A stretch of 64,000 nt of DNA from assembly GCA_050250875.1 (NCBI GenBank), contig JBFWNV010000003.1, forward strand, positions 124,001 through 188,000, given 5' to 3'. The translations under genes were made by a program, and so were the position numbers. Numbering within the stretch: position 1 is the first letter of the stretch; each line of letters begins with the position of its first letter. The notes under the pieces were generated by a model. The model was not told where the DNA came from. It did not search any database and saw only the letters and a program-made list of their open reading frames with translations. Positions 8,670-17,517 of this stretch are shown here, piece by piece. Origin of the DNA: CAWAYR01 sp050250875 (GTDB taxonomy: Bacteria > Acidobacteriota > Vicinamibacteria > Vicinamibacterales > UBA2999).

Positions 8670-8684
8670 GCGGCGCCGGCGCGG

Positions 8685-8690
8685 TATCAT
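8685..8690 (+). promoter_or_regulatory. -10 element (TATCAT) for the start at 8698
   Basis: TATCAT ends 7 nt before the ATG in the 28-bp gap after the hydrolase gene, consistent with an internal leaderless promoter. Confidence 0.35.
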
Positions 8691-8697
8691 CCTGCCG

Positions 8698-9837
8698 ATG
8701 GCTTCCTTCGGTCGCTGCCCCCTCGTAGCTGTCGCCGGCCTCGCCCTCCTCACGAGCTTGGTCACGGCTCCTTTCCACCTCCACGCGCAGGAATCCGACC
8801 TGCCGCCGCTCGTCTACGTCTGCCCGATGCACTCGGACCAGGTGGCGCACGAAGACGGCGAATGTCCGATCTGCAAGATGGGCCTGGAGCCGATGCGGCT
8901 CGATCAGGTGTTCACCTGCCCGGTCCACGCCGTGGTCGCCGAGAAGCATGCCGGCAAGTGCCCGATCTGCGGCCGCGTGCTCGGCGAGATCACGGTGAAG
9001 GTGGCGTGGCGCTGCGGCGACGTCGACCGGGATCTCATCGAGCCGCAGCAGTGCAAGGACGGCACCGCGGCCATCCGCGTGCACCGGGCTGCCGCCCACG
9101 GCAACCACAACCCGCAGCACGGCGGCCAGTTCTTCATGGCCCAGGACTACTGGCACCACGTCGAGGGCGTCTACCCGTCGCCGGGGGTGTTCCGCCTCTA
9201 CGTCTACGACGACTACACGAAGCCGCTGGCCGCCGACCAGGTGAAGGCCATACGCGCCCGGCTGGTGAAGGAACAGACCGATCCGCGCACGTTCGCGGTG
9301 AAAGAGGTGTCGGCGGTGCCGCTGACGCCGGCCGAGGACGGCACCTACCTGGAGGCCACGGTCGATGCCGTGCCGCCGCCGGCCGAGCTCGTCCTGCAGG
9401 CGGTCTTCGCGGCGGGCGGCAAGGAGCAGCGCTTCGACTTCGCCTTCGCCGATTTCTCCGTCGATTCGGCGCCCCCGGCGATGGACGTCGCGACCCGCCT
9501 CATGATGGACGTGCCCGACGACCCGGCGGCGCTGGTGAAGATGCTGGTCGAACGGCGCGAGTCGCTGCGCGAGATCGTCGGCCGCGGCGGGCTCAGCGAG
9601 GTGTGGGTGCCGGCATTGCAGGGCAAGGACCTGGCGCTCGCCCTCGAGCTGCACGCACGGGAGTTTCCGGCGGCGCGCCGCGCCGCCGTCGCCAGTGCCA
9701 CCCGCGACGTCGTGCAGGCGGCGTTCCGGCTGGACTCGTCGGGCGATCGCGGGGAGCGCGAGGCGGTGCAGCGGGCGGCCGAGCAGTTCGCACAGGGGGT
9801 CACGCGGCTCGAGGCCGCGTTCGGAGGCCGGCCATGA
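8698..9837 (+). CDS. Periplasmic protein with two heavy-metal-binding domains
   Basis: 379 aa. A signal peptide (1-30, ending HLHAQ) precedes two successive metal-binding modules of the kind seen in copper efflux proteins. The first (about 39-67) has YVCPMHSD..CPICKMGLEP, the second (about 72-98) FTCPVHA..CPICGR. A His-rich stretch (AAHGNHNPQHGGQF, about 140-153) may add ligands. The remaining 220 residues, including a paired-helix region at 270-379, have no family I recognise. Four Cys and several His suggest binding of Cu or another thiophilic metal. It overlaps the next gene by ATGA and is thus cotranslated with a c-type heme protein. Confidence 0.75.
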   Translation: MASFGRCPLVAVAGLALLTSLVTAPFHLHAQESDLPPLVYVCPMHSDQVAHEDGECPICKMGLEPMRLDQVFTCPVHAVVAEKHAGKCPICGRVLGEITVKVAWRCGDVDRDLIEPQQCKDGTAAIRVHRAAAHGNHNPQHGGQFFMAQDYWHHVEGVYPSPGVFRLYVYDDYTKPLAADQVKAIRARLVKEQTDPRTFAVKEVSAVPLTPAEDGTYLEATVDAVPPPAELVLQAVFAAGGKEQRFDFAFADFSVDSAPPAMDVATRLMMDVPDDPAALVKMLVERRESLREIVGRGGLSEVWVPALQGKDLALALELHAREFPAARRAAVASATRDVVQAAFRLDSSGDRGEREAVQRAAEQFAQGVTRLEAAFGGRP

Positions 9838-10634
9838 GCTCGCGGACGCTCGCCGTCTCGCACGTCGTCGCCGCCGCCGTGCTGGCCGTGGTCATCGCCG
9901 TCACGGCGACGACGCCGGCGCGGGCGCACAAGGCCATCACGTCCAAATACCTGTTCAACGAAGACATGTTCCCGCTGTTCCGCGACCACTGCGGCCGGTG
10001 CCACGTCGACGGCGGCGTCGCCCCGATGTCGCTGCTCACCTACGACGATGCGGCGCCGTGGGCCGAATCGCTGCGGCTCGAACTGCTCAGCGAGGACCCG
10101 CCCAAGCCGTGGCATGCCTTCTCGCTGACGGCGCGCGAGTTCGACATGATCCTGGTGTGGGCCAACGGCGGCGCGCCGCGCGGCGATGTCGCCAAGGCGC
10201 CGCCGGCGGTTCCGCTCCGCAACGACTGGGCGTCGGGCCCGCCGGATCTGGCGGTGAAGATGCCGACGCCGTTCCTGCTCGCCGGGGCGGCGAACGAGGC
10301 CACGCACGACGTGGTGCTCGACGTGTCGGCCGCCGCCGGCAAGTCGCTGCGCGCCGTGGACCTGCTGCCCGGCCTGCCGGCCATCGTGCGGATCGCCGAG
10401 CTGTCGCTCAAGCGGGCCGACGGCACCACCCAGGCGCTGGGCACCTGGCTCCCCGGCCGCGCCGACGCGGTGGCGCTGACACAGCCGGTGATGGTGCCGA
10501 CCGGGGCCTCGATCCTCGTGCGCATCGGCTACGCACGCACCTGGAAGTACGAGAGCCAGGATCTCAGCGACGCCAGCAGCGTCGGACTCTACTTCGCCGG
10601 CGCGCCGAGTCGCCGGCCGGCCGGCGCACGCTAG
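9834..10634 (+). CDS. Secreted monoheme c-type protein
   Basis: 266 aa. A signal peptide (1-31, ending PARA) is followed by a single heme-attachment motif CGRCH (53-57) in a short cytochrome-like segment (40-115), then a 150-residue C-terminal region of predicted beta structure with no family I can name. The N-terminal part resembles the cytochrome segment found in front of copper type II monooxygenases and planctomycete-type cytochromes. Its start codon lies inside the stop of the metal-binding protein. The cytochrome c maturation genes at the left of the window would serve it. Electron transfer or metal redox with its partner is inference. Confidence 0.75.
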   Translation: MSSRTLAVSHVVAAAVLAVVIAVTATTPARAHKAITSKYLFNEDMFPLFRDHCGRCHVDGGVAPMSLLTYDDAAPWAESLRLELLSEDPPKPWHAFSLTAREFDMILVWANGGAPRGDVAKAPPAVPLRNDWASGPPDLAVKMPTPFLLAGAANEATHDVVLDVSAAAGKSLRAVDLLPGLPAIVRIAELSLKRADGTTQALGTWLPGRADAVALTQPVMVPTGASILVRIGYARTWKYESQDLSDASSVGLYFAGAPSRRPAGAR

Positions 10635-11173
10635 CGGCGCAGGTCGGGCGGGCGCGGGCGTCCTCGCCACAGCGCCAACGCCGCCGCCAGCGGCGCCAGC
10701 ATCGCCATCTCGCTCGCGACGGCCCACAGGTTGTGCGGCCAGAAGCCGGCCAGCCAGTAGCGGCGCGAGATCGCCGCGAAGACGTAGGCGTCGGCGAAGT
10801 AGAAGCTCGACGACAGCGGCCACAGCGCCATCACGCCGAGCGGCGGCGTGTCGTCGGAGCCGAGCCAGTCGAAGAGCACGTGCGAGGCCCAGGCCGCCGT
10901 CACCACCGCCGCCAGCCGCGGCTCGCGCCGTCCGGCGGCGAGCCACGCCACCGCGCCGGCGGCCAGCGCGGCGCCGAGGCTGTGCGTCTCCACGTTGTGC
11001 CGGCCCCAGAGGAAGTCGAGGTCGGGCAGCACGGCGGCAATCGCCGCGACGCGGACCAGCGGGTCGTGGACGACCCGGCGCAGCGGCCCGGCACGGCCGA
11101 GCGCTGGACGCGGCCCGCCCGCGGCCAGCGCACAGATCAGACCGCCCAGCGCGTGGCCGATCGGGCTGGGCAC
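10631..11173 (-). CDS. DUF457/YdjM-like membrane-bound metal-dependent hydrolase
   Basis: 180 aa with a GTG start. It opens with MPSPIGHALGG, the motif of this inner-membrane family (a His at residue 7), and carries further conserved residues in LPDLDFLWGRHNVETHS (DxD, H, TH) and SHVLFDWLGSD. Four or so hydrophobic segments are present. Relatives are annotated as LexA-binding or metal-dependent hydrolases; the true substrate is unknown. It converges with the monoheme gene (stops overlap by 4 bp) and is divergent from recA, with a 269-bp gap between. Confidence 0.8.
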   Translation of the reverse strand: MPSPIGHALGGLICALAAGGPRPALGRAGPLRRVVHDPLVRVAAIAAVLPDLDFLWGRHNVETHSLGAALAAGAVAWLAAGRREPRLAAVVTAAWASHVLFDWLGSDDTPPLGVMALWPLSSSFYFADAYVFAAISRRYWLAGFWPHNLWAVASEMAMLAPLAAALALWRGRPRPPDLRR

Positions 11174-11214
11174 TACGTCGACCTCACCGACTCACCGTAC
11201 GCAAGACCTGCCGA

Positions 11215-11229
11215 GCCGGTCAAACCGGC
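11215..11229. other. Short hairpin upstream of recA
   Basis: A perfect 6-bp stem GCCGGT-CAA-ACCGGC lies in the DUF457-recA gap, 114 bp before the recA promoter. No function is clear. Confidence 0.3.
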
Positions 11230-11343
11230 CCGGTGCCGAGGCTGCAACCCGGTCCCGGCCCCGGACGCATGGGCGAAAGTCGTCGAATCTCCTAAGTCGT
11301 TGATTAATAGATAGTAGCCAGTTTGATATTCACATATTTACGC

Positions 11344-11372
11344 TTGACTTTCGCTTGGCCTGTCGCTAGCAT
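11344..11372 (+). promoter_or_regulatory. recA promoter (TTGACT-17-TAGCAT)
   Basis: A near-consensus vegetative promoter: -35 TTGACT at 11344-11349, a 17-bp spacer, -10 TAGCAT at 11367-11372. The 50 bp upstream (11295-11343) are AT-rich, unlike the surrounding DNA, and may act as an UP element. The predicted leader to the recA ATG is about 63 nt. I find no GAAC-N4-GTTC or CTGT-N8-ACAG LexA box near it. Confidence 0.75.
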
Positions 11373-11442
11373 CTGGACGGTCGAACGGTGGCCGGACGGC
11401 GCCGGCGCGGCGGCCATCCCCAACTCGACGGAGATTCTCATC

Positions 11443-12471
<1,029 letters not shown>

Positions 12472-12472
12472 C

Positions 12473-12488
12473 GCCCGACTCGTCGGGC
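12473..12488 (+). terminator. Hairpin directly after recA
   Basis: GCCCGA-CTCG-TCGGGC, a 6-bp GC stem with a 4-nt loop, begins 2 nt after the recA stop. There is no T tract, so it may only weaken read-through into the PAP2 gene. Confidence 0.4.
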
Positions 12489-12515
12489 TGAGCTTCAGCT
12501 CTGCCGAGGTGACTC

Positions 12516-13070
12516 GTGGACACCGCGCTGTTCTCGGCGGTCAACGCGGCGCACGCGCCGTGGGCCGATCCGATCATGCTCGGCGCCACACGCGTCGGCG
12601 TCGGTGCGGCCGTCTGGTTCGCGCTGGTGCTGCTGGCGATGACGTGGCGCCGGCACCGCGCCGCGGCCACGCGGGCGTGCCTGCTGCTGGGCGTCGTGCT
12701 GGGCGTGAACGACCTCGTGGTCAACCCGCTGGTCGATCGCGCCCGGCCATTCCGCGTGCAGGCCGTGGCGGCGCGCGTCATCCAGCAGCCGCCGCCCGAC
12801 ACGCCGTCGTTCCCCTCGGGGCACACGGCCACGTCGATCGCCGGGGCGCTGGCGCTGGCCCGCGTCTGGCCGTCGGCGCGCTGGCTACTGGGGGGCCTGG
12901 CCGCCCTGATCGCGATCTCGCGCGTCTACGTCGGCGTGCACTACCCGAGCGACATCCTGGCCGGCGCCGTCCTCGGCGTGGCGCTGGCGTGGCTGGTGCT
13001 CGCCGGACGACATCCGTCCACGTGGTCGAGGCCCGGCCCTCCCCCGCCGGGATCCCGGTACGTCCCGTGA
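12516..13070 (+). CDS. PAP2-family membrane phosphatase
   Basis: 184 aa, GTG start. It shows the three-part phosphatase signature of the PAP2 superfamily: D-R-A-R-P-F (about 74-79), the central P-S-G-H-T (about 102-106) and S-R-x-Y-x-G-x-H-Y-P-x-D (SRVYVGVHYPSD, about 136-147). Five to six hydrophobic helices surround them. Such enzymes dephosphorylate undecaprenyl pyrophosphate or phosphatidylglycerol phosphate at the outer face of the inner membrane. Which substrate applies here cannot be told. It begins 44 bp after recA; an unrelated job is likely. Confidence 0.88.
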   Translation: MDTALFSAVNAAHAPWADPIMLGATRVGVGAAVWFALVLLAMTWRRHRAAATRACLLLGVVLGVNDLVVNPLVDRARPFRVQAVAARVIQQPPPDTPSFPSGHTATSIAGALALARVWPSARWLLGGLAALIAISRVYVGVHYPSDILAGAVLGVALAWLVLAGRHPSTWSRPGPPPPGSRYVP

Positions 13071-13080
13071 TCTCCTCTGG

Positions 13081-13157
13081 AACCGCGCCAAGGGCGATAC
13101 CGTCTCGTGCTCCTGATCCTATGAACGGCGGCGCGGGGCGATCCATCCAGCCGGCCT
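13081..13157. repeat. 77-bp direct repeat, copy 1
   Basis: Nearly identical to 13234-13310 (4 mismatches in 77 bp; period 153 bp). It begins AACCGCGCCAAGGGCGATAC and lies directly after the PAP2 stop. No open frame is convincing. Confidence 0.85.
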
Positions 13158-13233
13158 TCCACCTTCGCTCGCGGGATTAGGGGCGAGCTACGGCGGTTCA
13201 GACAGGCCGCTGAGCAGGAGTCCGGTCGCGCTG

Positions 13234-13310
13234 AACCGCGCCAAGGGCGATACCGTCTCGTGCTGCTGATCCTGGGAACGGCGGCGCGGGGCGATCCATC
13301 CAGCTGGCCT
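13234..13310. repeat. 77-bp direct repeat, copy 2
   Basis: Second copy of the 13081-13157 element. An 11-bp word CAGGCCGCTGA lies just after it (13311-13321) and also at 13203-13213. A further 10-bp word ATCATTCGGC occurs at 13332-13341 and 13467-13476. The 519-bp gap 13071-13589 thus holds nested repeats and no gene I can support. Confidence 0.85.
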
Positions 13311-13525
13311 CAGGCCGCTGACGCTGAAACAATCATTCGGCCTGCTGGACGGATCCCCCCGCACCGCGTGGGAGGACATGCCAGCAGGCGTCTTCGCAGC
13401 GGCCGTGGTCCATGAACCGCGCCGCGCCGACCGCCCGCCGCCGGCCTCAGAGCTGACGATGTGCAGATCATTCGGCTCGGCGGCGGACGCACGGTCGAGA
13501 CGCGATGGTGGCGCCGCCCCCTTTC

Positions 13526-13554
13526 TGGGCAGGCCGTTTGGCCCATGTTATGAT
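13526..13554 (+). promoter_or_regulatory. Candidate promoter of tRNA-Phe (TGGGCA-17-TATGAT)
   Basis: -10 TATGAT at 13549-13554 with a weak -35 TGGGCA at 13526-13531, 17 bp apart, places transcription start near 13561, about 30 nt before the mature tRNA. Confidence 0.5.
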
Positions 13555-13589
13555 TCGGTTTCTGTGCCCGTTCGCCGGGGCGCAGCCGT

Positions 13590-13665
13590 GGCCAGGTAGC
13601 TCAGTTGGTAGAGCATGCGACTGAAAATCGCAGTGTCGGCGGTTCGATCCCGTCCCTGGCCACCA
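13590..13665 (+). tRNA. tRNA-Phe (GAA)
   Basis: A 76-nt cloverleaf with encoded CCA. The acceptor stem is GGCCAGG/CCTGGCC with discriminator A. The D arm is GCTC-AGTTGGTA-GAGC. The anticodon stem is TGCGA/TCGCA around the loop CTGAAAA, giving anticodon GAA. The T arm is GGCGG-TTCGATC-CCGTC. All stems pair, with one G-U in the T stem. It is a single tRNA, not part of a cluster. Confidence 0.97.
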
Positions 13666-13747
13666 CCCTCCAACGTCCGCTGAACGATTTCAGCCCACAC
13701 CGGCTCGAGCGCTGCGCGTGCGGGTGGCGGCCGGCGAGCACCGGCGT

Positions 13748-14140
13748 TCAGTCGATCGCCCTCCACTCGCCGGCGGCGTTGCGGACGTACTGGAACGACA
13801 TCGACTCGTTGCGCACCGCCACCGGCCGCCAGCCGGCCCAGCGCAGACGCCAGTGGCAGTCGGTGGGGTTCAGCGACACCTCCGAGTAGCCGACGAGCGT
13901 CGCGGCGAACGCCTCGAACACCTCATCCGCTTCGGCGCGCAGGATGCCGCGGTCGGCCTGCGGGCCATCCGAGCAGTACTCGACCCAGTAGGTCTCGTGT
14001 TCGTGCCGTGCGCCGCTCGACAGCACACCGACGATCCTGCCCGACGTCAGGGTCCGAGGCTCGGTGGCGCGGCCGCACGCCGCCGCGCCGAGCGCAGCCG
14101 TCAGTGTGAACATCACGGCCAGTGACCGGTGCGTGCGCAT
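13748..14140 (-). CDS. Small lipoprotein, unknown function
   Basis: 130 aa from the start at MRTHRSL. A lipoprotein signal peptide with lipobox LGAAAC (Cys about 21) is followed by a 105-residue domain with two further cysteines (YCSD, DCHW), which could form a disulfide. The pattern ending SFQYVRNAAGEWRAID suggests a small beta-rich fold. I do not recognise a family. It converges toward tRNA-Phe and stands alone. A five-codon longer start (MGVLK) is possible, but the lysine/arginine-led n-region favours the start given. Confidence 0.65.
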   Translation of the reverse strand: MRTHRSLAVMFTLTAALGAAACGRATEPRTLTSGRIVGVLSSGARHEHETYWVEYCSDGPQADRGILRAEADEVFEAFAATLVGYSEVSLNPTDCHWRLRWAGWRPVAVRNESMSFQYVRNAAGEWRAID

Positions 14141-14308
14141 CTTCAGGACTCCCAACGCACGCAGCGGGACTGCCGTCGTGTCGAGCCCTTCCAGCTATAC
14201 CACGCCCGGCCGCCGTGCCGAGGCCCGAAGGCCGAGACATTCCTCACCCGACCGGCACCAGGAGGCGGCACCGCCCTCGGCGCGGTTCAGCGGGACGGCC
14301 CGTGGCGC

Positions 14309-14923
14309 TCAGGGCTTGGGGATTCTCACGCGGCTGATCATCGCCGTGCCGCTGGCGACGAAGACCAGCACCAGCGGGTGCAGCAGCATCGGCCCGATCC
14401 GGTACACGCCCAGCCACAGCTGGTCCTGCACCTGGCCCTGCCACAGCGCCACCGCCAGCATGAGGACGAGCACCACGCTGGTCGGGATCGGCGTGCCCTC
14501 GAAGTACTTGACCTTCCCGCTCCCGGCGTCGGTGAGGCTCGCCGCGGTGGCGTTGAAACGCGCCAGTCGGCTGACCCCGCAAACCACGAAATAGATGAGG
14601 GCGATCATGTCCCAGCCGCCGCGCAGGCCCAGGGTGTAGCCGAGCACGGCCGGCGCCACCCCGAAGGAGATGACGTCGGCCAGGGAGTCGAGGTCGTGGC
14701 CGAGCAGCGACGGGCGGCGGCTGTGGCGGGCGACCGTGCCGTCGAGGACGTCGCAGAGGAGCGCCAGCGGCAACAGCGCGATCGCGATCCAGATCCGCCG
14801 CGCGTCGCCGAACGCCAGGTAGTCGACGCACAGGAAGATCGCGATCGTGCCGCAGCTGGCGTTGGCGACCGTGAGCAGGTCGGCCGGCGTGTACGACCGC
14901 ACCATCGAAGGCGACCGGGCCAT
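14309..14923 (-). CDS. pssA: CDP-diacylglycerol--serine O-phosphatidyltransferase
   Basis: 204 aa. The CDP-alcohol phosphatidyltransferase signature is complete: D58, D61-G-x-x-A65-R66, then G75-x3-D79-x3-D83. Six or so transmembrane helices fit the bacterial type II family. The reaction joins CDP-diacylglycerol and L-serine to give phosphatidylserine, the precursor of phosphatidylethanolamine, at the inner membrane. The choice of serine as acceptor rests on overall similarity (the ANASCGTIAIFL block); a decarboxylase gene is not next to it. A TATGCT hexamer (14930-14935) 6 nt before the ATG suggests a leaderless transcript. Confidence 0.87.
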   Translation of the reverse strand: MARSPSMVRSYTPADLLTVANASCGTIAIFLCVDYLAFGDARRIWIAIALLPLALLCDVLDGTVARHSRRPSLLGHDLDSLADVISFGVAPAVLGYTLGLRGGWDMIALIYFVVCGVSRLARFNATAASLTDAGSGKVKYFEGTPIPTSVVLVLMLAVALWQGQVQDQLWLGVYRIGPMLLHPLVLVFVASGTAMISRVRIPKP

Positions 14924-14929
14924 GCGCCG

Positions 14930-14935
14930 AGCATA
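14930..14935 (-). promoter_or_regulatory. -10 element (TATGCT) for leaderless pssA
   Basis: On the minus strand TATGCT is followed by 6 nt and the pssA ATG at 14923. No ribosome binding site lies between. Confidence 0.4.
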
Positions 14936-15013
14936 CCGCGTACACGACCCGGGCCCACGCGCTGGCGCACGTGGGCCCGTCGATGGCTTGGGGGAGGTCG
15001 ATCCGCGTCGTGC

Positions 15014-17413
15014 CTACAGGTCGAACAGGCGCGTGAACTTGACCACGAACGAGCGGCCCACGGTGTCGTAGGAGGTCGTGTCGAGCACGTCGCGGCGGTC
15101 GTTGTAGACCACGAACAGGCCGGTGCCCGAGCGGTTGAGCAGCGCCAGGCGGGCGTTGGTCGAATACTGGCCGGTCTGGCCGTTGTACTGCGCCAGCACC
15201 GACAGGCTGGCCAGGTTGGTGAACGCGATGGTGGCCTTCACCGGCACCAGGTTGGCCACGAACGAGCCGGGGCACGTCGGACACCCGGCGACCGTCCCGG
15301 CGGGCAGGTCCGCCTCCTGGCGCGTCCAGCCGACGCTGGCGGTGACGCGCGCCGTGAAGCGGTAGTCGCTGGTGAGCTCGAGCGCGTGGAAGTCGCCGTT
15401 GTAGTAGTTGCCGATGCGATAGCGGACGGTGCCGGTGATCGCCGCGCTCGGGTCGTAGAAGTACTCGAAGGCGTGCTGGGTCCAGGTGTACTCGCCGATC
15501 GGGATGACGATGCGCTTGCCGTCGCGGTTGTAGACCTGGAACGGCCGGATCGGGTTGTCCTTGTTGACGTCGAAGAACCAGCCGAAGCGGCCGCCGCGCA
15601 TCGGCTGGATCTCGAACGGATGGACGTGCCAGAAGGCGGTCTGCAGCTTGCGATCGCCGCCGCTGACCGGGCGATTGCTGGAATCGACCGCCGTCGCGTC
15701 GTAGAACGCGTTGGCCGAGACGTGCGGGGCGATCCGGCGAATCCACTTCGGCCGGCTCGGCTGCGGCTGGAAGAAGATGCGCATCTCGGGCCGGATGAAG
15801 TTGCGGCGCGGCAGGAAGCCGACCTCGGGATTGAAGTTGTAGCCGACGCGGGTGAGCCCGCCGCCGATCTGCCAGAGGCGGTTGCGGAAGTCGTAGAAGC
15901 CGCGCGCCGACCAGTCGCTGCCCTTCGGCGCGTCCACGGCGGCAACGTCGGTGTCCTCCGGCGTGTCGGTGCGGGCGAAGAACGTCGAGATCCGCTGGCC
16001 CTCCGACACCTGCCAGTTGGCATCGACGCCGTAGGCGCGATTCCACTTGTTGAACGCCGAGCCGTCGGTGTCGCCGGTCACGTACTTGCCGACGAACATC
16101 GCGCCGTAGCTGGAGCGGCCGATCTCCTTCTGCAGCCGCAGCGCCGTGAAGTTGGTGTCGAGGGCCATGCGATTGCCGGCGATGTCGTTGGCGTCGTTGG
16201 TCTGGATGTTCAGCACGCCGACGTTCCACGAGCTGCCCAGCTTGCCGCTGAGCCGGGTGCCGGCCAGGATGTCGATCGGCTGCAGCGACCCGCCGGCGCC
16301 AGACAGGCCGATGCGCCGCGAGAAGAACAGGTCGATGGCCTGCGGCTGGCCGAACTGGAACGTGGTGGCGTTCTCGAGGAAGAACGGCCGCTTCTCGGGG
16401 AAGAACAGGTCGAAGCGGGTCAGGTTCACCTGCTCTTCGTCGGCCTCCACTTGCGCGAAGTCGGTGTTGGCGGTGACGTCGAGGGTCAGGTTGGGACGCA
16501 CGCCCCACTTCAGGTCGCCGCCGATCTCGGCCTTGGTGTCCACCTGGTCGGTGGCCCGGGTGAAGTCCTTGTTGCTCGAGCCGAGCACGTAGGGGATGAA
16601 CTTGACGTCGCGGCGGGTCGGCAGCGACAGGCCGGGCACCTTGGCGGCCAGCGAGATGCGGTAGATGTCGAAGCCGCGCGGGATCTCCGACAGGTAGATC
16701 TGCTCGTTCTTGTGCCGGATGTTGCGCATCACGTTGAAGCCCCAGGTCTGGTTCTCGCCCGGGGAGTAGCGCAGGGTGCGCAGCGGGATCGCCATCTCGG
16801 CCTCCCAGCCGCGGTCGGTGATCTGCGCCCGCACCACCCAGTCGCCGTCCCAGTTCGGATTGAAGGCGCTCACGCCGCCACGCTGGGTGCCGGCGGCGCC
16901 GCCGCCGAACGACAGGCCGCTGGTCTGGCCTTCGCGGGCCACCTGGCCGTCGTACTCGATGCCCAGCGGGTTGGTGCCGAACACGAACGCGTTCTGGTTG
17001 TCGTTGAAGGTGTCGAAGACCACGATCACCGAGTCGGTCTCGGCCAGCGACGCGTCGCGCCGCGCCTGCGAGACGATGATCCGCGACGGATCCTGGTCGA
17101 AGCAGATGAAGCTGGCGTAGACGTGAGTCCTGCTGAACAGCAGCCGCACCTCGGTCTTCTCGGTGGCCGGCTCGCCGAGGCGCGGGTCCTGCTGGATGAA
17201 GGTCGTGTGCGGCGCGATCGCCGTCCACACCGCTTCGTCCACCTTGCCGTCGATGGTCGGCGGCGTGCCTTCGTCGGGAAGCTTGCCGGCGTTGACGACG
17301 GTGGAGGAGGTGTTGCCTTGGGCGAACAGGGGGGAGGCGGTGGCGAGGGCAACGGCGAGCGCGGCCGACAGCGTCAGCGCGCTCCTGCAACAGGAGCAGA
17401 TGGCGTGAGTCAC
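15014..17413 (-). CDS. DUF5916/CBM9-like outer membrane protein
   Basis: About 799 aa from a GTG start. A signal peptide ending SPLFAQ is followed by a CBM9-like domain (PTIDGKVDEAVW, then EKTEVRLLFSRTHVYASFICFDQDPSRI). The C-terminal 550 residues are rich in alternating beta strands with aromatic residues and end in Phe-Asp-Leu, as in outer-membrane barrels (DUF5916 family). These proteins are widespread in Acidobacteria and Bacteroidota; a carbohydrate or polymer-binding role is inferred, not shown. The GTG was chosen because a promoter (TTGTGG-17-TAAACT) lies 8 nt before it. An upstream ATG at 17530 would precede that promoter and overlap the divergent gene. Confidence 0.8.
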   Translation of the reverse strand: MTHAICSCCRSALTLSAALAVALATASPLFAQGNTSSTVVNAGKLPDEGTPPTIDGKVDEAVWTAIAPHTTFIQQDPRLGEPATEKTEVRLLFSRTHVYASFICFDQDPSRIIVSQARRDASLAETDSVIVVFDTFNDNQNAFVFGTNPLGIEYDGQVAREGQTSGLSFGGGAAGTQRGGVSAFNPNWDGDWVVRAQITDRGWEAEMAIPLRTLRYSPGENQTWGFNVMRNIRHKNEQIYLSEIPRGFDIYRISLAAKVPGLSLPTRRDVKFIPYVLGSSNKDFTRATDQVDTKAEIGGDLKWGVRPNLTLDVTANTDFAQVEADEEQVNLTRFDLFFPEKRPFFLENATTFQFGQPQAIDLFFSRRIGLSGAGGSLQPIDILAGTRLSGKLGSSWNVGVLNIQTNDANDIAGNRMALDTNFTALRLQKEIGRSSYGAMFVGKYVTGDTDGSAFNKWNRAYGVDANWQVSEGQRISTFFARTDTPEDTDVAAVDAPKGSDWSARGFYDFRNRLWQIGGGLTRVGYNFNPEVGFLPRRNFIRPEMRIFFQPQPSRPKWIRRIAPHVSANAFYDATAVDSSNRPVSGGDRKLQTAFWHVHPFEIQPMRGGRFGWFFDVNKDNPIRPFQVYNRDGKRIVIPIGEYTWTQHAFEYFYDPSAAITGTVRYRIGNYYNGDFHALELTSDYRFTARVTASVGWTRQEADLPAGTVAGCPTCPGSFVANLVPVKATIAFTNLASLSVLAQYNGQTGQYSTNARLALLNRSGTGLFVVYNDRRDVLDTTSYDTVGRSFVVKFTRLFDL

Positions 17414-17421
17414 AACCGAAA

Positions 17422-17450
17422 AGTTTACGGGATGCGCATGGAACCCACAA
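17422..17450 (-). promoter_or_regulatory. Promoter TTGTGG-17-TAAACT of the DUF5916 gene
   Basis: -35 at 17445-17450 and -10 at 17422-17427 on the minus strand with a 17-bp spacer. The predicted start of transcription is within 1-3 nt of the GTG at 17413, i.e. leaderless. Confidence 0.55.
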
Positions 17451-17517
17451 GCGGATCGTGCTAAGTTGTCGCTGCCGTACCGCGCCACGTTCGTCGCTGT
17501 CACACAGAGACACGGCC

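Noticed and set aside
11295..11440. LexA box at recA
   Set aside because: No palindrome of a known LexA type could be found by eye.
13081..13310. CRISPR array
   Set aside because: Only two copies, 77 bp long with a 76-bp gap and no cas genes; it does not fit the repeat-spacer pattern.
13188..13546. Short minus-strand frames in the repeat-bearing gap before tRNA-Phe
   Set aside because: They cross the repeats, have no ribosome binding site or -10, and show no family similarity.
13605..13889. A plus-strand frame starting inside tRNA-Phe
   Set aside because: It is the translation of the tRNA and the antisense of the lipoprotein gene.
14129..17464. A 1111-codon plus-strand frame opposite pssA and the DUF5916 gene
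   Set aside because: Shadow frame of high-GC genes with no recognisable motif.
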